From Otatea glauca (lineage: Eukaryota > Streptophyta > Magnoliopsida > Poales > Poaceae): DNA of 64,000 nt. The stretch covers positions 53,593,869 through 53,657,868 of the forward strand of contig CM070721.1 in NCBI GenBank assembly GCA_036346275.1, given 5' to 3'. The position numbers and the translations under genes were made by a program. The notes below the pieces were generated by a model. That model was not told where the DNA came from. It did not search any database and was given only the letters and a program-made list of their open reading frames with translations. This document shows, piece after piece, positions 1 through 10,128 of the stretch; position 1 is the first letter of the stretch; each line of letters starts with the position of its first letter.

Positions 1-930
1 CTTTCGACAAGGTTTCATCGCCAACCGTGTCGACGCCGAGCATATCGATGCGCACTGCGAAGGATGCGATTCTTTGCTCGGCAGACGCATCCGCCAAACC
101 AAGCTTTTACAGACGATCCCCATCACGTGGCCTTTTGCCGTCTGGGACTCGATTTGGTCGAACCTTCAGAAAGCGCGGGAGCTTCACCCACCGCTCGTCG
201 CGGTAGATAAGTTCACCAAGTGGATAGAGGCCAAGCGGTCGTGAGCGCCACGTCGGTACAAGCGCCATCTTCTTCGCGACATCGTTTTTAGGTTTGGAGT
301 CCCAAACTCCATCATCACCGGCTAACGGAACACGTTCACGGGAAGGAATTTTCGAGTTCGTGGCGACTTCAACATCCGTGTCGATTGGGTGGCGTGAGCC
401 CATCCGCGGACTAACGGCGGTCGGCGCACTAACGGCATGATCCTTCAAGGACTCAAGCCGCGGATCTTCGATCGGCTCAAGCATTTCGCGGCGCTGGGTA
501 GCCGAGCGCCTCCGTCCTCTGAGTCTGCGGACCACGCCGACCCGCAACCGGGTTCACACCCTTCTTTATGGTGTTCGGCGAAGCCATTTTGCCGTGACAC
601 CGAATACGGCTCCCGAGATTGCAAGCCTTCGATGAGGCTCGGGGCTCGCCCGCAACAAGACGCCATCGACCAGCTCGGCGAGGCGCGCGGCGTGGCCGTC
701 TGCGGTCGGCCGATATCAACAAGCCTGCGCCGCTACCACGTACCGCCAAGTTCGAGGGCGATCCTTGGTATTGGTGACTTGGTTCTGCGTCGGGTCGGAC
801 AACCAAAGATAAGCTGGCCGCGCCCCACAGGAGGGTCCTTTCACCGTCGTGGAAGTTCTCCGACCGCACCTTCGACTCAAGGGCGCCGATGGTGCATCCT
901 CCCTAATGCCGGAACATTGAAAAGTTAAGG
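1..930 (+). pseudogene. gypsy integrase remnant (3' end of pol)
   Basis: Integrase inserts the cDNA into the host genome. Although no long ORF survives, the three forward frames together give recognisable integrase blocks in order: a core start with the words VAVDKFTKWIEAK near 205-240, FRFGVPNSIIT near 288-320 with the following DNG motif damaged, MILQGLKPRIFDRL at 437-478, the GFTPFFMVFGE region near 550-585, AIDQL near 663, and the LVLRRV and GPFTVVEVL chromatin-end/GPY-F region near 780-870. The domain ends near 930, just before a T-rich run, as in related elements. Multiple indels shift the frame between these blocks, so no integrase can be made. The plus-strand ORF at 437-928 is a patchwork of this. 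Confidence 0.75.
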
Positions 931-1066
931 CGATTCTATCCCTAAGCTCTTTTCTTTTTCTGGTATAAGTCTTTACCTTTCTCCCAACCGAGCACTGGTC
1001 GCCGCGCGTGACGACTCGGGGCTGCCCGTGGCGCCCGTTCGAGCCGCTCCGGATGGTGTGCGTAAG

Positions 1067-1440
1067 TGGTCGGTGACCCGGCCGACCACGAGGTCTATCC
1101 CGGCGGTAACCCTCTCGACCGAGTGCTACGGCCTCGCCGGCCGGCTATGGTTGCCCGAGCACTCGCGGAAGAAGGAAGCACTGAGTGGGATGACCTTACG
1201 GTCGATTGGGAACAATCTTCCCCACACGAACTCGGCTAACTCACGTACTCATGTGGGTGGTGACCCGACTAGTCACAGAGTCTATCCCGGCGGTAACCCT
1301 CTCGACCGGCGCTCACGGCCTCGCCCGGCGGCTATGGTTGCTAAGTAGCACTTTGCGGAAGAAGGAAGTGCCGAGTGGAAAAACCCTTGGCCGATCGGGA
1401 ACACTCAGAACCCCATGAGTGCGCGTAACACCGCATAAAC
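1067..1440. repeat. 187-bp tandem duplication in element
   Basis: Two adjacent copies share the words TCTATCCCGGCGGTAACC (starting at 1094 and 1281), CTCGACCG, a CGGCTATGGTTGC block, GCGGAAGAAGGAAG and GATCGGGAACA. The copies are diverged by substitutions and small indels. They lie between the integrase remnant and the antisense ORF. Short tandem repeats in this interval are usual for Tat elements. No coding meaning is apparent. Confidence 0.7.
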
Positions 1441-1639
1441 AAGACTCCTATCCTCTTGGCCCTCTCAAATTGACCCGACCTACGCATAAGCGACCCGTGG
1501 TCCTTGAGGCTATGGTCGGTCAAACCCAAACGCAAAGGAGAGCAAAGAGGCAAACCGGAGCTTACAATTACGTCGATCGTTTACACAATGATCTTTGCAA
1601 GAAAAGAAAAAAAAAAGGGGGCTAACTTCTTTCTTCCTC

Positions 1640-4600
1640 TTCTTCCCGGTGGCCGGCCAAGCACGGAGGAGGAGGACTCGCATCTTGAAGGCGACCAGCG
1701 GGGCGTGGTGGCGATCTCCGAGCATGCGGCTCGACACGAGCTCGAACACGCCGACCTCGTCGTCGGTCCGGTTCGGCGATGCCGCTACTCACCATCGCGA
1801 GGTCGATACCGTCATAGTGCGAGGCGGTGTTGACGGTCGCGACGAAGCTCGAGTCTTTGCGCGCGCAATCACACCGCCTCCACAAGCCCGGCTTTCGGGC
1901 GGTAGCAGGGCAAGTGCGCTCGGGCCTGCCCCTGTGCCCAAGACTTGGGCGCAGACCTCCTGGCCGGCCCTCCGAAGGGCTTCCAGGTCGGCGCCCATCT
2001 CGGCCCTACCATCCTCGGAGACCCTCGGCGCGCGAGCCTCGTCCCCGGCGCGATCGCCACGTCGCGGGTCTCCGCCGCCGCATTCCGAGCCTCCATGGCG
2101 ACGCTCAGGTTTTTTTGCACCTCTGCGAGTTTTCGGCGTCTCCAGATGAGTCTCCTCTACGGGTTACCCCAACCAAAGAAATCAATGGAGGAGTTGAGAT
2201 ACTTACCAGTCGCAGAGTCGATCAGGCTGCCGACTTCCCCTCTGAGACTCTCGTAGGACGTCCTCAAGGAAGCCAGCTCCTTCCGAACAGTCTCCTGCTC
2301 GGACCGAGCTTGTTCGGCGTCCTCCCGGGCCTGATCCCGCTCCGACCGCAGATGGGTCGCTTCTGCTTGTGCCACCCCCTCAGCGGTGACGGCGGCGTCC
2401 TTGGCCTCGGTGACCTCCGCCAGGGAGGATTCAAGCTCCACCACCCTTGCCCTCAAGGCCTCGGCCCCAAGGCGCTCGTCGTAAAGGGCCTTTGAGGCCT
2501 CCTCCAGCCCTAGGCGGAGTTTTTCGCCTCCGTCCGCCCAATGTTCAAAGCCTCTTGGGCAAGACGAAACTCAAGCCGCAATGACCACTTTCTTCCACCG
2601 CGGCGCCTCACGAGCATCCGAGCGGCGAAGGAGCCTAGCTGGCGCTTCGAACAGGCCCGCAAATGCTCGCACAACACGACATTTCGTCAATCCGCGAAGC
2701 ATATCGAGAGTTACAAAGTACGACTCCTTCGCTCGACTTACCAAACTTACGGGTTGAATCCCCGACCATCACCTCGGCGCCTGTTTGAAGACTCTAAGGC
2801 TAGGGTCGACCCTTATGGATCAGCCCTATCTCCTCCTCCACAACCGTGGCGCCTGCAAGGGCGCCACTCTCGCTCCTCGGCCGGTCCATGGATCCCGGCC
2901 GGGCCACATCCGCAGCAGACCTTCCGTGCGCTCGGAGGAGCGGCGCCCGACCAGAGCGCCATGGCTGGGCGACGGTCGGCCTCGGAGCCCCTTGGGGGGT
3001 CTGACGCCTCGGCATCGGGCGCCGCCCGGCCGTGCGGCTGGCGGCGCCGCCGACCCCTCGGAAGCACTATCTCGGCCGGCACCGCCGTGGAGTCGGCGGT
3101 CGCTCCACCTCTTCCGCCATGGCGCCCCTTCGATCGGGCGCAATGGCGGCCGGCGTCGCCGCCCCTCCTCTGGGAAGACCCTTGCGTCGGCGGCGGCGTC
3201 CCGGCGGGGCGGCGGAGCTCTTCGCCGGCCTCGATCTCTCCTCCTCAAAGGAGGGCGCGTCCTGATCGCGTGCTCCATAGGCGCCGACGATCGGTACCAC
3301 CGAGTCGCGTGACCGCCACTTGAGAAGTGGGCTGCACGCCCACCGTCACGCCGTGTAGGCGGCGACGCCACGATATTTAAAAGTCGCCGAGCGGCTTTGC
3401 TACAAAAATGTTCAGCAGAAGGGAAGAAATACTTATCGGCGGAGCGAGTCGCGCTGACGCGCGCTCTTCGTCGGCCCCCACCAAGGGGCGGTCGGTGGCC
3501 GCTTCCCGAAGCTACTACCGGTCAGGCGCGTCGACAAGCAAGGCCGCGAGATCGCCCTTCGCTGAGGATCGGCGCGCGGGCTCATTGTCGGGCCAACTCT
3601 CGAGCCACCACTCACCGGAGGGTCGGGAAGCAATGCGCTGTAGTCGGAAGCTCCCCACTATCAGTAGAAGTCGTCCCCACCGCGGTGGACTCCGATACGT
3701 CCTCGCCGCGCGCTCCTTTCGCTTCTTCTTCCTCCTCTCCTCCTTCTGCCTTTTGCGGGAATCGGCCTCGGCGGTCTTCGCCCGAGAGGCCGCCCTCGCT
3801 TCTTTCTCCCCCGGGAGCGGTGCCCGGGAGGACATGCCTGCGAGCCCCTAGAGGATACAAAACGACCGATCAGTCGACGCTAAGAGCGAAGAAGAAAGAA
3901 GCGAAAGAAAAATCCCACAAACTCACCGATTTGGGAATGAGCCGACGAGAAAGGCCCCGGGTGGCCGCCCGCGGCCACCGTGGCGCTTCCTCCGATAACT
4001 GCCGCCACCCGGGCCTCCACCTCGGACGCGGCCAACTCGGCCACCACCATCCTTGCCCGGTCGGATGGCCCCTCATACTGGAACATGGGGTGCGGCCTAG
4101 CGCGGGGTCGCACGCGCATCCTCATGAAGGCGTGCACGACAACATCCCCGGTCAGCCCCTGTTTCCTCAGAGCCCTGATCTCCTCCACGATCAGGGCCAC
4201 CTTGTTCTTCTCCCTCTTCTCGGCGCCCCAGGTCCATTGCTCCATCTGCGACGAGGAGCTCGCGAAAAAGCTCGGCGCTGCTTTCAACGTTCGGACATAG
4301 ATCCATTCGAGCGCCATCCCTTGTTAGAGGGCGGCAGCTTGATGTCCAGTACTGAGCTCCGGCCGTTCAAGCCGGAGGCGAGCCGCCATGGGCGCCGTCG
4401 CGTCGAGCTACTGTCTTTCCAAAGCCTCGCTGGAAGAAGTGCGCCACACGGCCAATGCGGCTCAATCCTAAGAAGGCCTCGCACGGGGTAATGAAAATGG
4501 CGATGTGAAGGACCCGTTAGGGTTGAGGTGGTGCACCTCCACCTTGTAATGGAAAAAGCCCCGGGCGAAAGGGTGGAGCGGCAGGCGGCGCGCTCAAAAA

Positions 4601-4744
4601 AGCGGCGGGGACCACAACCTCGTCGCTCATGGCCGGGATAACGCCCGGTCGGCACTCTCCACCAGAGGTGCCTGGCGCGCAGAAGCCCTTCTTCACTAGG
4701 CCGAGCGCGCGACTCTCTGTCTTGAGCACTCCGTCCCACGACAT
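1640..4744 (-). pseudogene. Tat antisense ORF (putative gypsy-type transposon protein)
   Basis: The minus strand carries a broken protein gene running against the retroelement. From the start at 4744 it reads SWDGVLKTESRALGLVKK, then IPAMSDEVVVPAAFFER near 4640-4580, then pieces of the conserved block with GIEPHWP and LWKDSS (4480-4420), then HPMFQYEGPSDRARM and EVEARVAAVIGG near 4090-3980. A Glu/Ala/Arg-rich coiled coil follows (4 blocks of about 25 residues, 2456-2157), and an end segment with ASHYDGIDLAMV near 1830-1790. This matches the order of the plant family catalogued as 'putative gypsy type transposon' (Transposase_28), found antisense in Tat elements; its role is unknown. Frameshifts and stops break it in several places; introns may also account for some gaps. 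Confidence 0.65.
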
Positions 4745-4864
4745 CTTCGCGGGAAGCGGCGGAAAGGTGTGAAGAAGAGGGGTGAGGTTTCCTTCTCGGC
4801 TCTCTGGCGTTTTTCTTGCTTTAGGGACGGGGAGGCGAAGGAAGCGGCGTGGCTACCCGACAAC

Positions 4865-4876
4865 GTACTTATAGGA
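4865..4876 (-). promoter_or_regulatory. TATA-like box for antisense ORF
   Basis: Read on the minus strand, the sequence is CCTATAAGT, about 120 bp upstream of the antisense ORF start at 4744. Position and sequence fit a core promoter that would drive the antisense gene from inside the retroelement. This is an inference from one motif; no transcript evidence is available. Confidence 0.35.
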
Positions 4877-4879
4877 GGC

Positions 4880-5636
4880 GAAGCGACGCCGACCGAACGG
4901 ACGCCTCCTCGAGCGAATCGTCGCGTCGCCCTCGTGCATCACGCCGCGGCACGGTAACTCCGATTTCCAATTCCACTCCGCATTTAATCTGTCGCGCCAG
5001 TTGCGAGTCATAAAGACGCCGCCAACGGCGTGTCCGTTACCTCTTGGTCTCCGCCTTTTGGCGGGACGGTTGTTCGGCGCGAGAGGCCCATTGGGCCTGC
5101 GGTCCCAAGATGGCAAAAAGCTTTGTGGCTTGCGCCAGGGCCCACCAAAGTCGTGGGTTCAAAAGGCCTAACCCACCGGATGGGCGTAGGGCGCCCAAAT
5201 GAACTTGAGCGAGGGCAAGTCAGAGTGAGCCCCACGGTGGGTCCCGGTTGGGTCGGTGACGACCCGGCCACCTCTACTGCGTCCGAGACCATACTTCACA
5301 CTCTCCCGGAGCTCATCGATGAGCGGCGGCCCGGTTGTGCTCTGGGTGGTGACGACCTGTGGTCCATCTGGATTGAGTAAAGAAAGGTTTCTTATGGGTC
5401 GCCCACACGGGGGCAGGACACCTACTGGGACCGTCGCTCGGAAGGGTCCCCTTGGCGAGACCTCCCAGACCCACTCGGACTACCGTTACTAGCTCCAAGA
5501 GCACGGCGTTCAAACCAACGCAGTAAACGCGCGTCGCTCACCCCTCGGGTCCCACACTGCGGATGGGGTAAACTTGTGGGATAGATGGCGGCTACTCCTC
5601 TCGCGGCTTCCCTCACGGACGGGGACTCGGGATGGA
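4880..5636. other. non-coding internal region of Tat element
   Basis: No conserved coding block is visible on either strand. The sequence is GC-rich, like the rest of the element, and links the antisense ORF start to the tandem array. It contains no inverted repeats that I could recognise. Confidence 0.5.
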
Positions 5637-5639
5637 TAC

Positions 5640-7185
5640 CCGCGTCCGGCTACGGCGTTAAGCGAGCACTCGGACGCCGGAACCTCGCGGAGGCATCCGG
5701 CCGTCCCTGCCGACTAAGGCGGCGTCCGCCTACGGCGTTAAGCGAGCACTCGGACGCCGGAACCTCGCGGAGGCATCCGGCCGTCCCTGCCGACTAAGGC
5801 GGCGTCTAGCTACGACGTTAAACGAGCACTCGGACATCGGAACCTCGCGGAGGCATCCGGTCGTCCTTGCCGACTAAGGCAGCGTCTAGCTACGACGTTA
5901 AACGAGCACTCGGACACCGGAACCTCGCGGAGGCATCCGGTCGTCCTTGCCGACCAAGGCACTCGGACACCAGAACCTCGCGGAGGCATCCGGTCGTCCT
6001 TACCGACCAAGGCACTCGGACACGAGAACCTCGCGGAGGCATCCGTGCCGCCCTTGCCGACCAAGGCACTCGGACGCCGGAACCTCGCGGAGGCATCCGG
6101 TCGTCCCTGCCGACCAAGGCACTCGGACGCCGGAACCTCGCGGAGGCATCCGGCCGTCCTGCCGACTAAGGCGGCGTCCGGCCACGACGTTAAGCGAGCA
6201 CTCGGACGCCGGAACCTCGCGGAGGCATCCGGCCGTCCTGCCGACCAAGGCACTCGGACACCGAACCTCGCGGAGGCATCCGGTCGCCCTGCCGACCAAG
6301 GCACTCGGACATCGGAACCTCACGGAGGCATCCGGTCGCCCTGCCGACCAAGGCACTCGGACACCGGAACCTCGCGGAGGCATCCGGTCGTCCTTGCCGA
6401 CCAAGGCACTCGGACACCGAACCTCGCGGAGGCATCCGGCCGTCCTTGCCGACCAAGGCACTCGGACATCGGAACCTCGCGGAGGCATCCGGTCGCCCTT
6501 GCGAATAAAGGCGGCGTCCACCACGACGTTAAGCGAGCACTCGGACACGAGAACCTCGCGGAGGCATCCGGCCGTCCTGCCGACCAAGGCACTCGGACAT
6601 CGGAACCCGCGGAGGCATCCGATCGTCCTTGCCGACCAAGGCACTCGGACATCGGAACCTCGCGGAGGCATCCGGCCGTCCTTGCCGACTAAGGCGGCGT
6701 CTAGCTACGACGTTAAGCGAGCACTCGGACGCCGGAACCTCGCGGAGGCATTGGTCGTCCTTGCCGACCAAGGCACTCGGACATCGGAACCTCGCGGAGG
6801 CATCCGGTCGTCCTTGCCGACCAAGGCACTCGGACAACGGAACCTCGCGGAGGCATCCGGTCGTCCTTGCCGTCCAAGGCACTCGGGCATCGGAACCTCG
6901 CGGAGGCATCCGGTCGTCCTTGCCGACCAAGGCACTCGGACACCGGAACCTCGCGGAGGCATCCGGTCGTCCTTGCCGACCAAGGCACTCGGACATCGGA
7001 ACCTCGCAGAGGCATCCGGTCGTCCTTGCCGACTAAGGCAGCGTCCAGCTACGACGTTAAACGAGCACTCGGACACTGGAACCTCGCGGAGGCATCCGGT
7101 CGTCCTTGCCGACCAAGGCACTCGGGCACTAAAACTTTCGAAGGCACCCGCTCATCCTTGCCGACCAAGGCACCGACTAGCTACG
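5640..7185. repeat. dual-unit tandem array, ~53 and ~80 bp units
   Basis: About 25 units are head to tail. Every unit holds the core CACTCGGACNCCGGAACCTC followed by GCGGAGGCATCCGG and a YCGTCCYTGCCGAC end. The short unit (~53 bp) joins the next by CAAGG. The long unit (~80 bp) joins by TAAGGCGGCGTC plus an extra TACGACGTTAARCGAG block. Long units cluster at the start (5660-5920) and recur at about 6170, 6505, 6695 and 7035, so the array has a higher-order pattern. Because the short unit is near 53 bp and not a multiple of three, long ORFs through it (for example 5947-7218) are chance readings. Arrays in this position are typical of Tat elements. Confidence 0.9.
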
Positions 7186-7189
7186 GCGC

Positions 7190-8207
7190 CGAAACGAGTG
7201 CAAAGGAAGATTTCTTGAGGAACAAACCGCGAGTTCGCACGTCCGACCACTCGGAAACCGATCGCCGAACTTTCTAGCGCCGAGCTGATCAAAGCAGAAC
7301 AAGCGAAGCTAACTCCTTCATGAAGTCATTCATAGAGAGAAAAAAAAGGGATTTCATTAAAAGCGGCGGGCTCAAAACTTTACACCACTTTACATGAGGC
7401 ACACGCAAGACTCTCTATCTACACGGACTCCTAAAACTCCCTACGACAACGCCGACGGTAGGCCCTTGCCTGGCCGACGGGACAGACCTTGGGGTCGGTG
7501 AACCTGAGGTCGTTGGAGATGACCTGCTGGTAGGCCCTTGCCCGGTCGTCAAGGCTGAAGCCACAGCCGCGGAATGGCATCGCTGCTGCTGTTCGGCGAC
7601 ATCGACGCGGCGCGCTTATCGCAATCGCGCCCTCGCGCCATTGCCTCTAGGAGGGCCCCTTGCCACTCCAAGCCTCGGATCGCCTAAAGTAGCGTCAGCG
7701 GCGACAACGTCGCGAGCTACTTCTTCTCTCTTTGGGAGTTCGACTATCGCTGATCATATTCAACCCAAAGCTCGTTCAAAGGGTCTTCCTCTTCCACCAC
7801 GATGTCATCACCCCGAAGACTAAAGGGTGTCTTGAACACATTTCAAGAAGGAAAGGAGTCTCGTCTAAGAGTCCGCCGCTCGAGCAACCCGTGGCGCCCT
7901 TATATACCCATTCGAAGGAAGATCAAGCGACTCGGGAATAAATGCCTGCGAGAAAACGGCGCCCACCACCGGAACCGGCGGTCAAGAAGGCGAGCGAGCA
8001 AAAACACACCTAGCCGTGCGCGCGCGCTAACAACAAAGCAATTAAGAGGCTCCGACGGTTCGCATACCGCAGAACGTAATCCGGCGGGCGTCGGATGCGT
8101 TGGGGCACACGCAAAAAGCGGTAGGCCCGTTGGCCCACCTAGTTGAACGGATCGATCAAGCTCAACCCCAACCGAGTCCGCCGAACTCGATTGGAGGTTC
8201 GGACTCT
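7190..8207 (+). other. 3' untranslated part of Tat element with PPT-like tract
   Basis: No conserved protein is readable. Immediately before the LTR the purine-rich stretch GATTGGAGGTTCGGACTC (8189-8206) sits where the polypurine tract for plus-strand priming should be. A run of A residues and TTTCATTAAAA near 7340-7360 could be a minus-strand poly(A) region; this is weak. Confidence 0.4.
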
Positions 8208-9352
8208 TGGCGAATACTCATAAAGCAGGTGCACCAACGGCCCAATTGCAACAAGCAAAGCCCTGAGCGGCAAGCGGCGGCCTCGAATACGGCCCTAGCC
8301 TAAGCAGGCCGCCCCTACTGCTACCCAAATGCCTACGAGACCATTCAGGAGACCATTCCCGACCGGTCCCGACTCAGACTCAGCGAGGTTCCCGACCCCG
8401 CGGTGGGGCCGGATCCCGGCTCCGACTCGGCAGGTTCCCGACCCCGCGGCGGGGCGGGATCCCGCGACTCCGACTCAGCGAGGTTCCCGACCCCGCGGCG
8501 GGGACAGGATCCCCGCTCCGACTTCAGCGAGGTTCCCGACCCCGCGGCGGGGCCAGGATCCCCGGCTCCGACTTCAGCGAGGTTCCGACCCCGCGGCGGG
8601 GCGGGATCCCGCGACTCCGACTCGAGCGCGTCGCGCGATCGGAGTCCCGTGTCAACCTAAGGCCACGTGCCCACGAACGGTCATTAGTGGATCGAGCGAC
8701 GGCGGTGGTCCTTCCCAAGACGATTTGATAAGCTGCTGAAGCCACGTCTCCGTCCCATCAACCGGCCACCACGGTGCAAGGACACGCTCTCCCGAGGCAA
8801 CTCCAGCGTCACACGCGACTACGTCGGCACCCACATGGATCACGAGAGCAGCCACGCCACTTCGGAGGATTACCTAACCGCTCGACCGGCTAGACCACCG
8901 ACCAAAGATAGGCTCAAGAAGCGGCGACGATCGGCGAGCGATTGGTCGACGGCGGGCAAGACCGAAGCCCCTAGAAGTAGCTCGCTGGCACTTCGCCAAT
9001 TCTCGATGTAACACGCGCCTTCAGTCTTGAATAAAGGAGGGAACCTCCTAACAGGGCAGGGAGTAAGAGCTACAAGAGAGCTTTTTCCTCTTCTTCCTCT
9101 TCTTCTTTTTCTTCTCCTTCAGAGAGCTAAGTTTAGACCATTCTAGTGTTGAGGCACCACCTCTCGCTTGTAAAAAAACTCGGTGCAGTCATCCGCACCC
9201 CAGTGAATACAACACCAACGCACGAACTGGAGTAGGGACCTTCGGCCCGAACCAGTATACATCTTGGACTCCAGGGTCTAACCATTCAGGGAGCGGGAAC
9301 GCGCAGCCCCTTAGACTTACAAATTTACTTGCCGGCGCTCGAAACGCCGACA
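8208..9352 (+). mobile_element. 3' LTR of the Tat-like element
   Basis: The LTR starts TGGCGAATAC and ends CGCCGACA. It is clearly homologous to the solo LTR at 50483-51391, sharing the last ~130 bp (CGAACTGGAGTAG, GAACCAGTATACAT, CTTGCCGGYGCTCGAAACG) almost base for base. It is about 236 bp longer, mainly because of an expanded minisatellite at 8380-8625. A possible AATAAA lies near 9029. The putative TSD after it is ACTAC (9353-9357); its partner is outside the window. Confidence 0.8.
8380..8625. repeat. ~48-bp GC-rich minisatellite inside LTR
   Basis: Five units share GAGGTTCCCGACCCCGCGG followed by a GGGGCNGGATCCC and CTCCGACT segment. Only about one or two degenerate units exist in the homologous solo LTR at 50640-50750, so the array expanded after the two LTRs diverged or contracted in the other copy. 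Confidence 0.8.
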
Positions 9353-10128
9353 ACTACTTAGTCTCTTGTATTGTCTCGAAGGCAGAGTCTAGATGGGAAA
9401 AGTCCATAGAGTGAGCACGCTCCCTGGCGGCAGAGAGAGTGCAGACTGCAGAGTTCCTTCTGCCACAATGGCGACGGCGGTGGCAAGTTTAGGGACGGGT
9501 TCATCGGGGGCTAGGGAGAGGTTCACCGAGACCCTCATTGTAGATGAAGGGAGGGAAGCAAGGTTTCGGATTTTCAAATTTTTTGTGGAGAGTTCTGACA
9601 TATTTTTAATGTTTTCATAAAAATTTCAGATTTTTATGAAGCTCGTGGAATTTTAAAAATTCAAACATTGGGACTATCCTAATAAAGCGATGATGACAGT
9701 TTTGAACTGAATGAAAAATGGTACAAAGCATGTTAGAAAAATTTGAAATTTTTTAGTATGATTCGACATGTGAATAATATTTCCATAAAATTTTCAATTG
9801 TTTCTGAAGCTCGAGGAATTTTTAAAAATTCGGGTATTGGTGATGTCCGGACGGAAAATGGTTGAAAGTACGTTAGAAAATTTCAAAAATTTTATTTGAT
9901 GGTCATGATGCATCATTAACCTTGCTGTAAATTATTTAGATGATTATCAATGCGTGAAGTTAGAAATTTTGACATTTTGGTGAAATTCGAAGATTGAGAG
10001 TCACAATTCGAAACAATTAATGTATATTGGCATGACAATTAATAAGCACGAAATAAAATTGATACATATTACAATTCTTCACATATTTGCATATGACAAT
10101 TAAATGAATGTATATTTGCATCACGTAC
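9353..10128. repeat. AT-rich flank with ~166-bp direct duplication
   Basis: Two direct copies begin near 9613 and 9781, each holding CATAAAATTT, GAAGCTCG, GGAATTTTNAAAAATTC and ATGTTAGAAAA/CGTTAGAAAA words. This is probably the 3' subterminal region of the hAT element whose transposase ends at 10129. A short minus-strand ORF at 9389-9601 (70 aa) is not recognised. No TIR could be fixed. Confidence 0.5.

Larger units (their letters stand above)
1..9352 (+). mobile_element. Tat-like Ty3/gypsy retrotransposon, 3' half
   Basis: The stretch runs in the order integrase remnant, antisense ORF, tandem-repeat array, LTR, which is the arrangement known for the Tat lineage (long non-coding or antisense region between pol and the 3' LTR). 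The 5' LTR, gag, protease, RT and RNase H would lie upstream of the window. The right end is fixed by comparison with a second, solo LTR of the same family at 50483-51391: both end in CGCCGACA. Coding parts carry many frameshifts and stops, so the copy is dead. Lineage is inferred from architecture and motifs, not from a tree. Confidence 0.75.

Noticed and set aside
2541..4491. GC-rich plus-strand ORFs (260 and 364 codons)
   Set aside because: They are shadows of the antisense ORF and its flanks; only the minus strand shows recognisable conserved blocks.
5640..7185. CRISPR-like appearance of repeats
   Set aside because: Units are directly adjacent with no unique spacers, the setting is a plant retrotransposon, and no cas genes exist.
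5947..7218. Long plus-strand ORF of 423 codons and mirrored minus ORFs
   Set aside because: They are translations of the tandem array in several frames; the unit has no stop codons, so long ORFs appear by default.
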